From the NCBI GenBank assembly GCA_018269055.1, contig JAFDVI010000004.1:62001-126000 (forward strand): a stretch of 64,000 nt of DNA, given 5' to 3'. Positions within the stretch are counted from its first letter, which is position 1; the number at the start of each line of letters is the position of its first letter. This document shows, piece by piece, positions 8,292 through 15,621 of this stretch. This DNA comes from Acidobacteriota bacterium (lineage in GTDB: Bacteria > Acidobacteriota > Blastocatellia > RBC074). The translations under genes were made by a program, and so were the position numbers. The notes below the pieces were generated by a model. It was not told the origin of the DNA, ran no database searches, and saw only the letters and a list, made by a program, of their open reading frames with translations.

Positions 8292-9887
8292 ATGCAAACA
8301 GAATTTGATCAAATCATCAGTGTGAATCGCCACCAACGCATGAACTGGACTTTGATGAGCCTGATCGCTGTCGGAGTTTTATTGATTGGTGCAGTGTTTG
8401 GTTCGGCCGCTACATCGCGGGGCTGGTTTCGGAATGGGGGCGGCAATAAAGTGCCCATCTACGTTTCATCGGATCCCCAGATCAACCAACAGATCACCCT
8501 TAACGGCGGCTTTTCTTCCATTGCGAAAACCGTCACACCTGCTGTCGTGGTCGTCAACATCAGCGGACGCAGGCAGCAACAGACTCCGTTTTCCTTCGAT
8601 CCTTTTGGTGATTTGTTTGGGAATCCCTTTCAAGACGACGATGAAAACACCCCACGGCGTCGCGTTATTCCACGCGGCCAACAACAGCAACCACAAGGCC
8701 GAGCGCCGTTGCAGCGCATCGGAACAGGTTCCGGTGTCATCGTCAGCCCCGATGGGTATATCATCACCAACAATCACGTCGTCGAAGGGGCAGACAAAGT
8801 CGAGGTAGAATTGGCCGACAAGCGCACCTTTACGGCAAAAGTCATCGGCACGGATCCTCCGAGCGACATTGCCGTGATCAAAGTTGATTCGACAGGTTTG
8901 CCAACTGTTCCGTTTGGTGATTCTGAAAAGGTCGAAGTCGGAGACATCGTTTTGGCTGTCGGCAACCCGTTGGACATCGGCCAGACTGTGACGATGGGAA
9001 TCATCAGCGCCAAGGGACGGCGTTCGCCGAGCGGCAGCGACCGTACCTATGAAAACTTCCTGCAGACCGACGCAGCGATCAATCGCGGAAATTCGGGCGG
9101 CGCGCTGGTCAATTTGCGCGGTGAGTTGGTCGGCATTCCTTCCCAAATCCTGTCGCAAACCGGCGGCAGCATTGGAATTGGCTTTGCCATTCCTGCCAAA
9201 GACGCGCGCAGTGTGATGGATCAATTGCTCAGAAACGGGAAAGTCAGCCGAGGAATGCTGGGTGTCAACATTTCTCCTGTCAGGCCGGATTTGGCAGAAG
9301 CATTCGGCTATAAAGGCACCAAGGGCGCGTTCGTCCAAAATGTCACACCGGATTCGCCAGCCGCTCAAGCAGGTGTAAAGCGCGGCGATATCATCACGGA
9401 ATTTCAGGGTCAGCGGATTGAAGACAGTGACCAGCTTCGGACCCTGACTTCGCAAACTGCTCCGGGAACGACCGTCAAATTCAAGGTTTGGCGCGATGGT
9501 AACGAACGTGATTTGACCGCCAAACTGGCTGAGCGCGATTTATCAGCCAACAATGACAAACCCGAAGAAACTGGCGGTGGGCAAGGCAATGAGGTCGGTG
9601 GAATGCTTTCTGGCATTCGCGTCGAAAACATCACTCCTGAACTCAGCCAACGCTACAGACTATCGGCCAGTGCCAAAGGCGTCGTCATCACCAGCATTGA
9701 TCCAAGCAGCAACGCCGCCGTTGCCGGTTTGGGACGCGGCATGGTGATTGAAGAAATCGCGCGCCAACCAATTTCGAATCTGAATGATTTCAATGCTGCA
9801 TTACAAAAGCTGGGCAATAAAAAGAGCGTCCTGCTCAGCGTTTTAACGTCTCAAGGTTCAAGCTATGTTGTGGTTAAGGAAGAATAG
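8292..9887 (+). CDS. degP: DegP/HtrA-family periplasmic serine protease
   Basis: A 531-residue Do-like protease that degrades or chaperones misfolded envelope proteins. A signal anchor spans about residues 20-40. The trypsin-like domain carries the triad His162 (TNNHVVEG), Asp192 (PSDIAVIKV) and Ser268 (RGNSGGAL). The long Q-rich loop (about 90-140) is typical of the family's LA loop. Two PDZ domains follow (about 300-400 and 440-530). The start is preceded by GGAGTGAGGT and by a strong promoter. It is transcribed alone: a divergent gene lies upstream and a strong bidirectional terminator follows. Confidence 0.95.
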   Translation: MQTEFDQIISVNRHQRMNWTLMSLIAVGVLLIGAVFGSAATSRGWFRNGGGNKVPIYVSSDPQINQQITLNGGFSSIAKTVTPAVVVVNISGRRQQQTPFSFDPFGDLFGNPFQDDDENTPRRRVIPRGQQQQPQGRAPLQRIGTGSGVIVSPDGYIITNNHVVEGADKVEVELADKRTFTAKVIGTDPPSDIAVIKVDSTGLPTVPFGDSEKVEVGDIVLAVGNPLDIGQTVTMGIISAKGRRSPSGSDRTYENFLQTDAAINRGNSGGALVNLRGELVGIPSQILSQTGGSIGIGFAIPAKDARSVMDQLLRNGKVSRGMLGVNISPVRPDLAEAFGYKGTKGAFVQNVTPDSPAAQAGVKRGDIITEFQGQRIEDSDQLRTLTSQTAPGTTVKFKVWRDGNERDLTAKLAERDLSANNDKPEETGGGQGNEVGGMLSGIRVENITPELSQRYRLSASAKGVVITSIDPSSNAAVAGLGRGMVIEEIARQPISNLNDFNAALQKLGNKKSVLLSVLTSQGSSYVVVKEE

Positions 9888-9911
9888 TTCCGACGACAAC
9901 TGAAGCTGGCA

Positions 9912-9956
9912 AATCAAAAGGCCGAGCCATCGTTATGATGGCTCGGCCTTTTGATT
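9912..9956. terminator. bidirectional terminator, perfect 20-bp stem
   Basis: Arms 9912-9931 and 9937-9956 are perfectly complementary with the 5-nt loop GTTAT. The stem core is GGCCGAGCCATC, flanked by A and T runs on both sides. It separates the convergent DegP gene and the copper monooxygenase-like gene. Confidence 0.9.
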
Positions 9957-9980
9957 TTCCGAGAACGAAAACAAGCAAGG

Positions 9981-11396
9981 TCAGCGACGAACGACGCCAC
10001 GCCGGTTCATAAAAGCATTGCGAACATGATCTCGAATGGCATTTTGTAAAACGGGCATTTCGCCATTGTTCGCAGCCACAACCAACAGGCTCATGCTGCC
10101 CATCTCATCAAACGAACCTTCGCCCCATTTGACGCGCTTCGGCGGTGAGCTTGGGTTGTGCGAATTTTCCGCCGTGTTGTCATAGGTGATCTTCACGTCC
10201 AGCCGAGTTCCCTTCGGCAACGAAACAGCATCTTTGAACTGATACTGACCTTGCCAGGCGAAATCCCAATCGTTGATCCACAGCAATTTCTTCTGCTGAC
10301 CATTCGGCAAGGTCGCCATCAAGTGCATTTGCTTGCCCAGATAATGGGCGTGCGCACCTGCGCCAAAGGCTTTCACATCCACGGGCAAAACAAAGGAATC
10401 TTCAATCGTGTACTCCTTGGCTCCCGCTGGAATGTCCAAACCTTCAAAAACGCCGAACAGAGGCGGCAACTGAATTCCCGTGAATGCCTTTGTCGGCGGT
10501 TTTTCCGAAAAATAAATGCCAACGGTTGAAATCTCTTTTTCGACTTTGCCTGACGGATGGAAATGCGTGGAAAGCACCAAATCAGAACCCTTCGGCAAAA
10601 AGTACGCCAGCCCTTCAGGCATTTCCACCGCCTGAGCGCCAACCGCCCAACCGCCAAGGCTGCCACCCGAACTGCCCGCAGGTTGATTGCCGCTATTGGC
10701 GTTTTGTCCGCCCAGACCAAATCGCGCGGCAAATCGTTGCCCTGTGAAGGCCATTCCGCCGGCAAACCCTGGCTGCGGATCGGCTGCATCCAACTTCATT
10801 GCTTCGCCGGTCGCATCGCTGAAAAACAGGCTGTGATGAACCACCGTGCGCGCGCCGGGACGAAATTCAATCGCGCGAACCCATTTGTTTTCCGTCAGAT
10901 TCAAACGGATCGCAAAGTTCTGATAAATGTCCGGCCCGTCGGCGGGAACGGTGAATGCTTCGCTCATGTTGACGACCAAATCCGGTTTGCCCAGTTGCCA
11001 ACCGTCGGAAAATTTCGGCAGCGGCGGCAATTTGGCTGGATTCCCTTCGGGCATTCCAGCGGCAACCCACTGTTTGATGGTTTCGATCTGCGCATCGGTC
11101 AACCGGCGCTCGTGTTTGAATTCATAATCCCCTTTGTCGGCTTTCCACGGAGGCATCTGCCGTGATTCGGTGACAGCGACCAACAACTTGCCGCGCTTTT
11201 TTGCATCAGCGTAATTCATCAACGTAAACGGGGCAGCTTCGCCCGGTCGGTGGCATGAAGTACAGTTGTTAAACAAGATCGGCGCAACGTGCTCAGAGAA
11301 ATTGACCGAAGCACTTTCCGCCTGCTTGCCGCAGTAAAATGCAACGCCAAGCACAACAGTCAATACAGTCAGTGAAGCGAACACCCTGATTTTCAT
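9981..11396 (-). CDS. cytochrome c plus type II copper monooxygenase-like protein
   Basis: A 471-residue secreted protein. A signal peptide (about residues 1-30) is followed by a cytochrome c motif, CTSCH (45-49), with MPPW further on as a possible axial Met region. A domain resembling the ascorbate-dependent (PHM/DBH-like) copper monooxygenases follows, with VVHHSLFF, STHFHPSG, GAHAHYLGKQMH and INDWDFAWQGQY motifs. These His pairs are probable copper ligands. The in-frame extension to 11891 runs through the redoxin gene and is rejected. ATG 11396 has GAGGGCAAAG upstream and lies 10 bases after the redoxin stop. The redoxin partner and haem suggest an extracytoplasmic oxidation system; the substrate is unknown. 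Confidence 0.85.
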   Translation of the reverse strand: MKIRVFASLTVLTVVLGVAFYCGKQAESASVNFSEHVAPILFNNCTSCHRPGEAAPFTLMNYADAKKRGKLLVAVTESRQMPPWKADKGDYEFKHERRLTDAQIETIKQWVAAGMPEGNPAKLPPLPKFSDGWQLGKPDLVVNMSEAFTVPADGPDIYQNFAIRLNLTENKWVRAIEFRPGARTVVHHSLFFSDATGEAMKLDAADPQPGFAGGMAFTGQRFAARFGLGGQNANSGNQPAGSSGGSLGGWAVGAQAVEMPEGLAYFLPKGSDLVLSTHFHPSGKVEKEISTVGIYFSEKPPTKAFTGIQLPPLFGVFEGLDIPAGAKEYTIEDSFVLPVDVKAFGAGAHAHYLGKQMHLMATLPNGQQKKLLWINDWDFAWQGQYQFKDAVSLPKGTRLDVKITYDNTAENSHNPSSPPKRVKWGEGSFDEMGSMSLLVVAANNGEMPVLQNAIRDHVRNAFMNRRGVVRR

Positions 11397-11406
11397 AACT
11401 TTGCCC

Positions 11407-11994
11407 TCAATTCTGTGCAGTGATGTAACAACCAATTGCTGAAGTTCTTGCGATGGGAACCTGTTTGCTTTGCAACACAGCGTCGAGCGCGTTCCGCAAA
11501 TCGTGTTCGGTGACAACACGTCGCGGCTTGCCCAACGCTTCGTACAGATTGTCAATTCGCCCGCGATAAATGATTGCGCCTTTCTGGCCAACGACGGCAA
11601 CTTCCGGCGTGATCGAAGCTCCAGTGGCGGCGACCAATTGATGCTTGGCGTCATGAATGACCGGCACACCCGGCAGATTGAATTCGCGTCCGTGCTGTTC
11701 AATCTCCTTCCCTGAAACGGTTTCATCCACATACACCAAATAGAAGCGAACTGGTTTCGATTTGTAATCCTGAACGATGCGCGCCATTTCCGGCGCATAA
11801 CGGTTGGAAACCGGGCAGTCCTGCAAAATGAAAAACAGCACTGAAACTGTTTGCCCATCTGCCTTGAACGGGGTTTGCAAACGCCCGGCAACGTCTTTGA
11901 TCGTCAATGAAACGTCCGGCACGATTTGCCGATCCTGCGCTTGAACACTTGACGCGACAATCAGCAGCAAAACAGTCGAAAACACTTTCTTCAT
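11407..11994 (-). CDS. secreted redoxin/thioredoxin-like protein
   Basis: A 195-residue protein with a signal peptide (MKKVFSTVLLLIVASSVQAQ) and a thioredoxin-fold peroxiredoxin-like domain. The usual resolving CxxC is reduced to a single Cys in FILQDCPVSNRYAPEM; the cis-Pro region is ITPEVAVV. A lone C-terminal Cys (IGCYITAQN) might be a resolving residue. ATG 11994 is preceded by GGCGGGGAAATC, so the frame start at 12033 is rejected. It is the first gene of a two-gene unit with the haem/copper monooxygenase-like protein. In related bacteria equivalent domains can be fused in one polypeptide (from memory). Confidence 0.8.
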   Translation of the reverse strand: MKKVFSTVLLLIVASSVQAQDRQIVPDVSLTIKDVAGRLQTPFKADGQTVSVLFFILQDCPVSNRYAPEMARIVQDYKSKPVRFYLVYVDETVSGKEIEQHGREFNLPGVPVIHDAKHQLVAATGASITPEVAVVGQKGAIIYRGRIDNLYEALGKPRRVVTEHDLRNALDAVLQSKQVPIARTSAIGCYITAQN

Positions 11995-12072
11995 TTTGAT
12001 TTCCCCGCCGTAATAAGACGTATCCGCCGCCAAAAAGTCAGCAAACTTTTGTCAGCGCCGTGTAAAGATTTG

Positions 12073-12600
12073 TCAGACGGTCAGTCGCGCGATGATTTCC
12101 GCAATCACGGCATCGGCACGCGCTTCAATCTCTTTCCTGGTCTGATCCTGAATCGGATGCGCGACATAAACGGCGTCAAAATCGCTTCGGCCAAGCGCGC
12201 TGGCTTGCGCGCGAGCGGCAATCATAAATTCCGTCGTTGCGACTGGAACCGACGGGATTCCAAGATGTTCCAGCTTCGTGGTGTCGTGCAAACTGCACGT
12301 CGTGCAAGACCCTCAATCAGCCAACGCTTCGATCACGACGTCGCATCGCGCTTTCAGCAATTGGTCAATGATCGCTTCGGGCGCGGGCTTGGTGAACGTG
12401 GGCTTCATTGCTCGCACGACATTGGCGACACCGAACCGTTCGCGCAGCAACGATTCCATCCGATCCAGAAATACGCTTCCACCCGGCTTGCTGATGTCCA
12501 ACAGCCCAACGATTTTTCCGCTCAGCGTATCGAGCTTCGGCGCAGCTTTACGCTGTTCGCGGACGGTTTCATCCAACGGATTCACAAGAGTGATTGGCAT
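12073..12600 (-). CDS. UGSC-family selenoprotein (in-frame TGA read as Sec)
   Basis: The frame runs 95 codons from ATG 12600 (ribosome site AGAAAGGACC), meets TGA at 12313-12315, then continues open in the same frame to 12073. With Sec at residue 96 the product is 175 residues and contains U-G-S-C-T-T-C, the signature of the known UGSC selenoprotein family. The upstream part (LSGKIVGLLDISKPGG) and the downstream part (GIPSVPVATTEF) both look like one continuous alpha/beta redox domain. A stem-loop follows the TGA at the distance expected for a bacterial SECIS. The function is unproven; UGSC and CTTC suggest thiol/selenol redox chemistry. The next gene upstream encodes a thioredoxin-fused protein, a likely partner. 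Confidence 0.88.
12285..12299 (-). promoter_or_regulatory. candidate bacterial SECIS of the UGSC gene
   Basis: A 6-bp stem CGTGCA/TGCACG closes the 3-nt loop GTT. The loop begins 20 nt after the TGA and has G as its first base, within the 16-37 nt distance rule for bacterial SECIS elements. A competing hairpin (TGCAC-GAC-GTGCA) shares one arm, so this assignment is weaker than the one at 62450. Confidence 0.5.
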
Positions 12601-12623
12601 AAGGTCCTTTCTCGTTTCCTCCT

Positions 12624-12807
12624 ACGAAGCCACACGAAGGATCACGAAGAAGAAGAGGAAGAATAGACAGGATTTACAAGATTGAACAGGATTGGTTTCA
12701 ATTCGGCTCAGCCCAACTCAACCAAATTCCTCATCTTGTTGAATCCTGTAAATCCTGTCTAAAGATTTTTCTTCTTCTTTTCGTGTGTTCTTCGTGTGCC
12801 TTCGTGG
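12624..12807. repeat. nested imperfect inverted repeat (AGACAGGATT / CACGAAG family)
   Basis: The inner arms carry AGACAGGATTTACA and its complement TGTAAATCCTGTCT. The outer arms carry CGAAGCCACACGAAGG and CCTTCGTGG-type complements with AAGAAGAAG/CTTCTTCTT between them. The element fills nearly the whole 214-base gap between the thioredoxin-fused gene and the UGSC gene. A related inner repeat occurs at 55556-55621, so this is a dispersed family. Confidence 0.85.
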
Positions 12808-12814
12808 ACGAAGT

Positions 12815-14404
12815 TTATTCAATCGGATAAGTCACAATCTGACTGCCGCGCGGGCCTGCCGCCCAACTGCCTACGACGGCAGAAAACTTCCCGGCGGTTC
12901 CGCCTGTGACCACAATGCGAATCTGTTCCGGCGCAGCGAACTTGCGGTAACAGGCCTCGCCATCAATCGTGACTTGCTGATACATCTTCGTCAGTTGCGA
13001 ACCTTCGCCACCATCGGCGGTAAATTCCTTGACCGGAACGCCTGTGTTTTCAAACAGAAATTGCCGAGCCGATTCTTTGGTAAATCCGTCGCGCTGCAGG
13101 GTTTGGACGTGTTCCGGGCACAGCAGAACGAATGCCTCAAACACCATGCACATCCTGTAATTCCACACCGTCGCCAGCGAACGTGAAATCGTTTTCAGCA
13201 CGGTTTTGCCGTCGCGAGCGTAATGTTCGCTGACGCCGTGCGGCGGTTCGGCGGCAAACAACGTCACGGCGCTTTGTTCCGGCTTAAAGCCCTGTTCGAC
13301 ATGCAGTGGCGTCCAATCGCTCGCTTCCTCGTTTTCGGCAATGCAGTACGAAAACTTGCCAGGATTGCCCAGCGTGGACATATCCATTTCGCCCGGTTTG
13401 GCTCCGCCTAGATTCGTGATGATCAGTTGAAATGCGCGGCCAAGCGTGCTGTTCGCGCGTGCCACATTGCTCATCACGTTGCTGCCGCTAACGAAACCGA
13501 GTTCCTGCCGAATCGGCCCGTTGACGACGATCATCGGCGCGGCAAAGTGCGTCGTCGCCTGAACGCCGTGCAAGTTGAACCGTTCATCGCACACTGCGCG
13601 AACCAGCGGAATCAGCACGCGCATCATTTCCGGTTGGCAGCCAGCCATCACCGCATTGGCGGCGATCTTTTCAACCGTCGCTTCGCCGTAATTTGGCGGA
13701 ATACGAGCGATGATTTCCTCTGGCGGCAGGTTCATTGAGCTGAGCATTCGTTCGACTCGCTCTACTGTAGGCGGCACAACTGGCAAATGATCGAACTGCA
13801 AACAATACTCAAAGGGATCAACCTCATCGCCAAGCTCAATCCGCGAAGCCCTACGCCCTCGCTGCGAATACATATCCACCGCCGCAGCTTCCGCGCCTGC
13901 CTCTTCCCCTTCCAGATGCCGCGAAGTGCAGCCGGGTTTGGATTTTGGCGCGCCGTCGAATTCTTCGGCGATAACCACCGGCTCGATGCCTGTCATTTCA
14001 CACAACTTGGCGGCAATTGCATTCAACTCGGCTTTATCAAACGCGATTTCGGTCAGCGCAACTTTCCCTGCCGCATCCACCAAAAACAGCGTCGGCACAG
14101 CCACCGGATCGTATTGCCGAGTCACCGCCAGGTCACGATCCAGCACCACTGGAAATGAAACATTCATCTGCCGAACAAACTCGCGCGTCACAGCTTCATT
14201 GTCTTGAGAGATACCCAGGATTTCGGCGGAGTTTGGCGGAATGGCTTTCGCCAACTTGTTCAGGTACGGAAACGTTAACCGGCACGTCGGGCAATCCGTT
14301 TCAAAAAACGCCAGCAACGCAGGTTTGCCGCTTTCATACCGCCAATCGTTTCCATCCATGGCCAGCAGCGAAAAACCGGAAGCCAATTGATGTGGTTGTA
14401 GCAT
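12815..14404 (-). CDS. thioredoxin-domain fusion, partner of the UGSC selenoprotein
   Basis: A 529-residue cytoplasmic protein (no signal peptide). Residues 1-150 form a TlpA/AhpC-like thioredoxin domain with the active site FFETDCPTCRLTFP and cis-Pro in VAVPTLFLV. Residues about 200-529 form a second conserved domain with VMAGCQPEMM, APMIVVNGP and LGGAKPGEMDM segments and several Cys (for example FSYCIAENEE). I do not recognise a named function for it. Its start overlaps the stop of the preceding small gene by one base (TAATG), which implies translational coupling. The UGSC selenoprotein follows after a repeat-filled gap. The CPTC site could reduce a Sec-containing partner; this is inference. 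Confidence 0.75.
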   Translation of the reverse strand: MLQPHQLASGFSLLAMDGNDWRYESGKPALLAFFETDCPTCRLTFPYLNKLAKAIPPNSAEILGISQDNEAVTREFVRQMNVSFPVVLDRDLAVTRQYDPVAVPTLFLVDAAGKVALTEIAFDKAELNAIAAKLCEMTGIEPVVIAEEFDGAPKSKPGCTSRHLEGEEAGAEAAAVDMYSQRGRRASRIELGDEVDPFEYCLQFDHLPVVPPTVERVERMLSSMNLPPEEIIARIPPNYGEATVEKIAANAVMAGCQPEMMRVLIPLVRAVCDERFNLHGVQATTHFAAPMIVVNGPIRQELGFVSGSNVMSNVARANSTLGRAFQLIITNLGGAKPGEMDMSTLGNPGKFSYCIAENEEASDWTPLHVEQGFKPEQSAVTLFAAEPPHGVSEHYARDGKTVLKTISRSLATVWNYRMCMVFEAFVLLCPEHVQTLQRDGFTKESARQFLFENTGVPVKEFTADGGEGSQLTKMYQQVTIDGEACYRKFAAPEQIRIVVTGGTAGKFSAVVGSWAAGPRGSQIVTYPIE

Positions 14405-14625
14405 TACTCACCTCGCAAAAGAAAAGCTTGAGAGGTCAACTCCCCTTGCAGGCTATCCGTTGCCGATGGAATAGTGATGATATTTCCATCATTAGTTATC
14501 TCCAGCCGCAGATATGGATTGTTGCGGCGCAATTCACTAGACATTTCGTCAGTGAAGCTATCGATCAATCCTGCCAGGTTGATTTTCAGTGTGTCGGTTT
14601 GCGGATGAATGAAAAGCGTTGGCAT
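14404..14625 (-). CDS. small conserved-looking hypothetical protein
   Basis: A 73-residue protein (MPTLFIHPQTDTLKINLAG...) of mixed alpha/beta character, no Cys, no signal peptide. No family is recognised. ATG 14625 is preceded by GAGAAAGGCG. It starts 2 bases before the DUF4928-like stop and its own stop overlaps the next gene's start, so it is tightly packed between the restriction cassette and the thioredoxin fusion. Its leader resembles that of the UGSC gene (GAGAAAGG then ATGCCAA), which hints that it belongs with the selenoprotein genes. This is weak evidence. Confidence 0.55.
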   Translation of the reverse strand: MPTLFIHPQTDTLKINLAGLIDSFTDEMSSELRRNNPYLRLEITNDGNIITIPSATDSLQGELTSQAFLLRGE

Positions 14626-14627
14626 TT

Positions 14628-15614
14628 TTAAGCGCCTTTCTCGTGGGGATCGAATCTAAGTAGGTTTGGAGGTATCTCGATCATCATTGATTTATCGTTT
14701 TCGATATCGTCAACCCGCCTGTTGTAGATTTTCAATAGGCGAAGAAACTCGATGGCCAATTGCGCTTTGGAAAAAGTAGAAAGCTCCTCAACATTGTTCC
14801 CAACGAAGGATTCGATTGATTCGACTGCAATGCGCCCTATCGCAGTTGCATCTGCATTCTGCCGCGCCCCGACCAGTATTCTGTCGGGTACTAACAGGTA
14901 CACACGAAATCCATTCTCAACATTTCGAAGGCATTTTTCATATACGGCGGTCATCGGGGCAACTGTTACGTGAAATACCGTATCTCCCAAATAAAAATCT
15001 CCCGGACGACCAAGCTGATCATCAGCCGTGCTGTATGACTCGTTACCAATCTCCAACTTCGGAAATCGCAAACAAAGTTTTGCCCCAACTAAATACTGCG
15101 CGACAGGCCCTTCTTTGCCCGTATCACGGGCAAGCGCAAGCAGGTCTCGAATCGAATGCCAGGTACTTTTCGAGGGATCATAAACAAGCTTGAGACGTTG
15201 GCGGTTATGAAACTCCCGAACCTTTTCTACCAAGAACTGCTGAAGGCTTTTCAAAATTGAGTTTCTTTTCTCCAATGCAAGGCTTTCTAAGCCAGCTTGC
15301 TGCAATGAACTCAACATCTTCTCAATATCGCCTGGGCCACCTCTATTTGTCCGACCACCTTCTTTCAGAAAAGGTCTTGTTTCCCCAAACTCCAACAGAA
15401 TTTGAGCCACTGCACTTTGGCTTACTCCACGAATTTGCGATTGTCCAGCAGCCCTATGGGCAGATAAGCGGAGATCGTATTCAGTTGTAAGCCGCTCAAG
15501 TACAACCAGCGCTGCTCCAATCGTTCCTCTCGCCGGTCCGCCACTTGTGGAATAGACCTGCAATGCTTCATACCATTTTCTGAAAAGCTCTATGGCTGTT
15601 TGTTGCTTGCCCAT
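14628..15614 (-). CDS. DUF4928-like protein, probable restriction endonuclease
   Basis: A 328-residue protein recognised as DUF4928-like from its position and sequence (for example LGRPGDFYLGDTVFHVTVAP). Family members are commonly encoded beside cytosine methyltransferases and are candidate restriction endonucleases (from memory). The segment GDFYLGDTVFHVTVAP, with acidic residues in beta strands, could hold a PD-(D/E)XK-like site, but I cannot confirm a complete motif. The gene starts 7 bases after the methyltransferase stop, indicating an operon. Base composition is more A+T-rich than in genes on either side, consistent with horizontal transfer. Confidence 0.7.
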   Translation of the reverse strand: MGKQQTAIELFRKWYEALQVYSTSGGPARGTIGAALVVLERLTTEYDLRLSAHRAAGQSQIRGVSQSAVAQILLEFGETRPFLKEGGRTNRGGPGDIEKMLSSLQQAGLESLALEKRNSILKSLQQFLVEKVREFHNRQRLKLVYDPSKSTWHSIRDLLALARDTGKEGPVAQYLVGAKLCLRFPKLEIGNESYSTADDQLGRPGDFYLGDTVFHVTVAPMTAVYEKCLRNVENGFRVYLLVPDRILVGARQNADATAIGRIAVESIESFVGNNVEELSTFSKAQLAIEFLRLLKIYNRRVDDIENDKSMMIEIPPNLLRFDPHEKGA

Positions 15615-15621
15615 ATCGAAA

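Noticed and set aside
11397..11891. N-terminal extension of the copper monooxygenase-like gene
   Set aside because: It runs out of frame through the redoxin gene, has no matching domain, and ATG 11396 has a good ribosome site and signal peptide.
12073..12291. Downstream half of the UGSC gene as a separate 72-residue gene
   Set aside because: It would start at a TTG without a ribosome site and omit the G-S-C-T-T-C motif.
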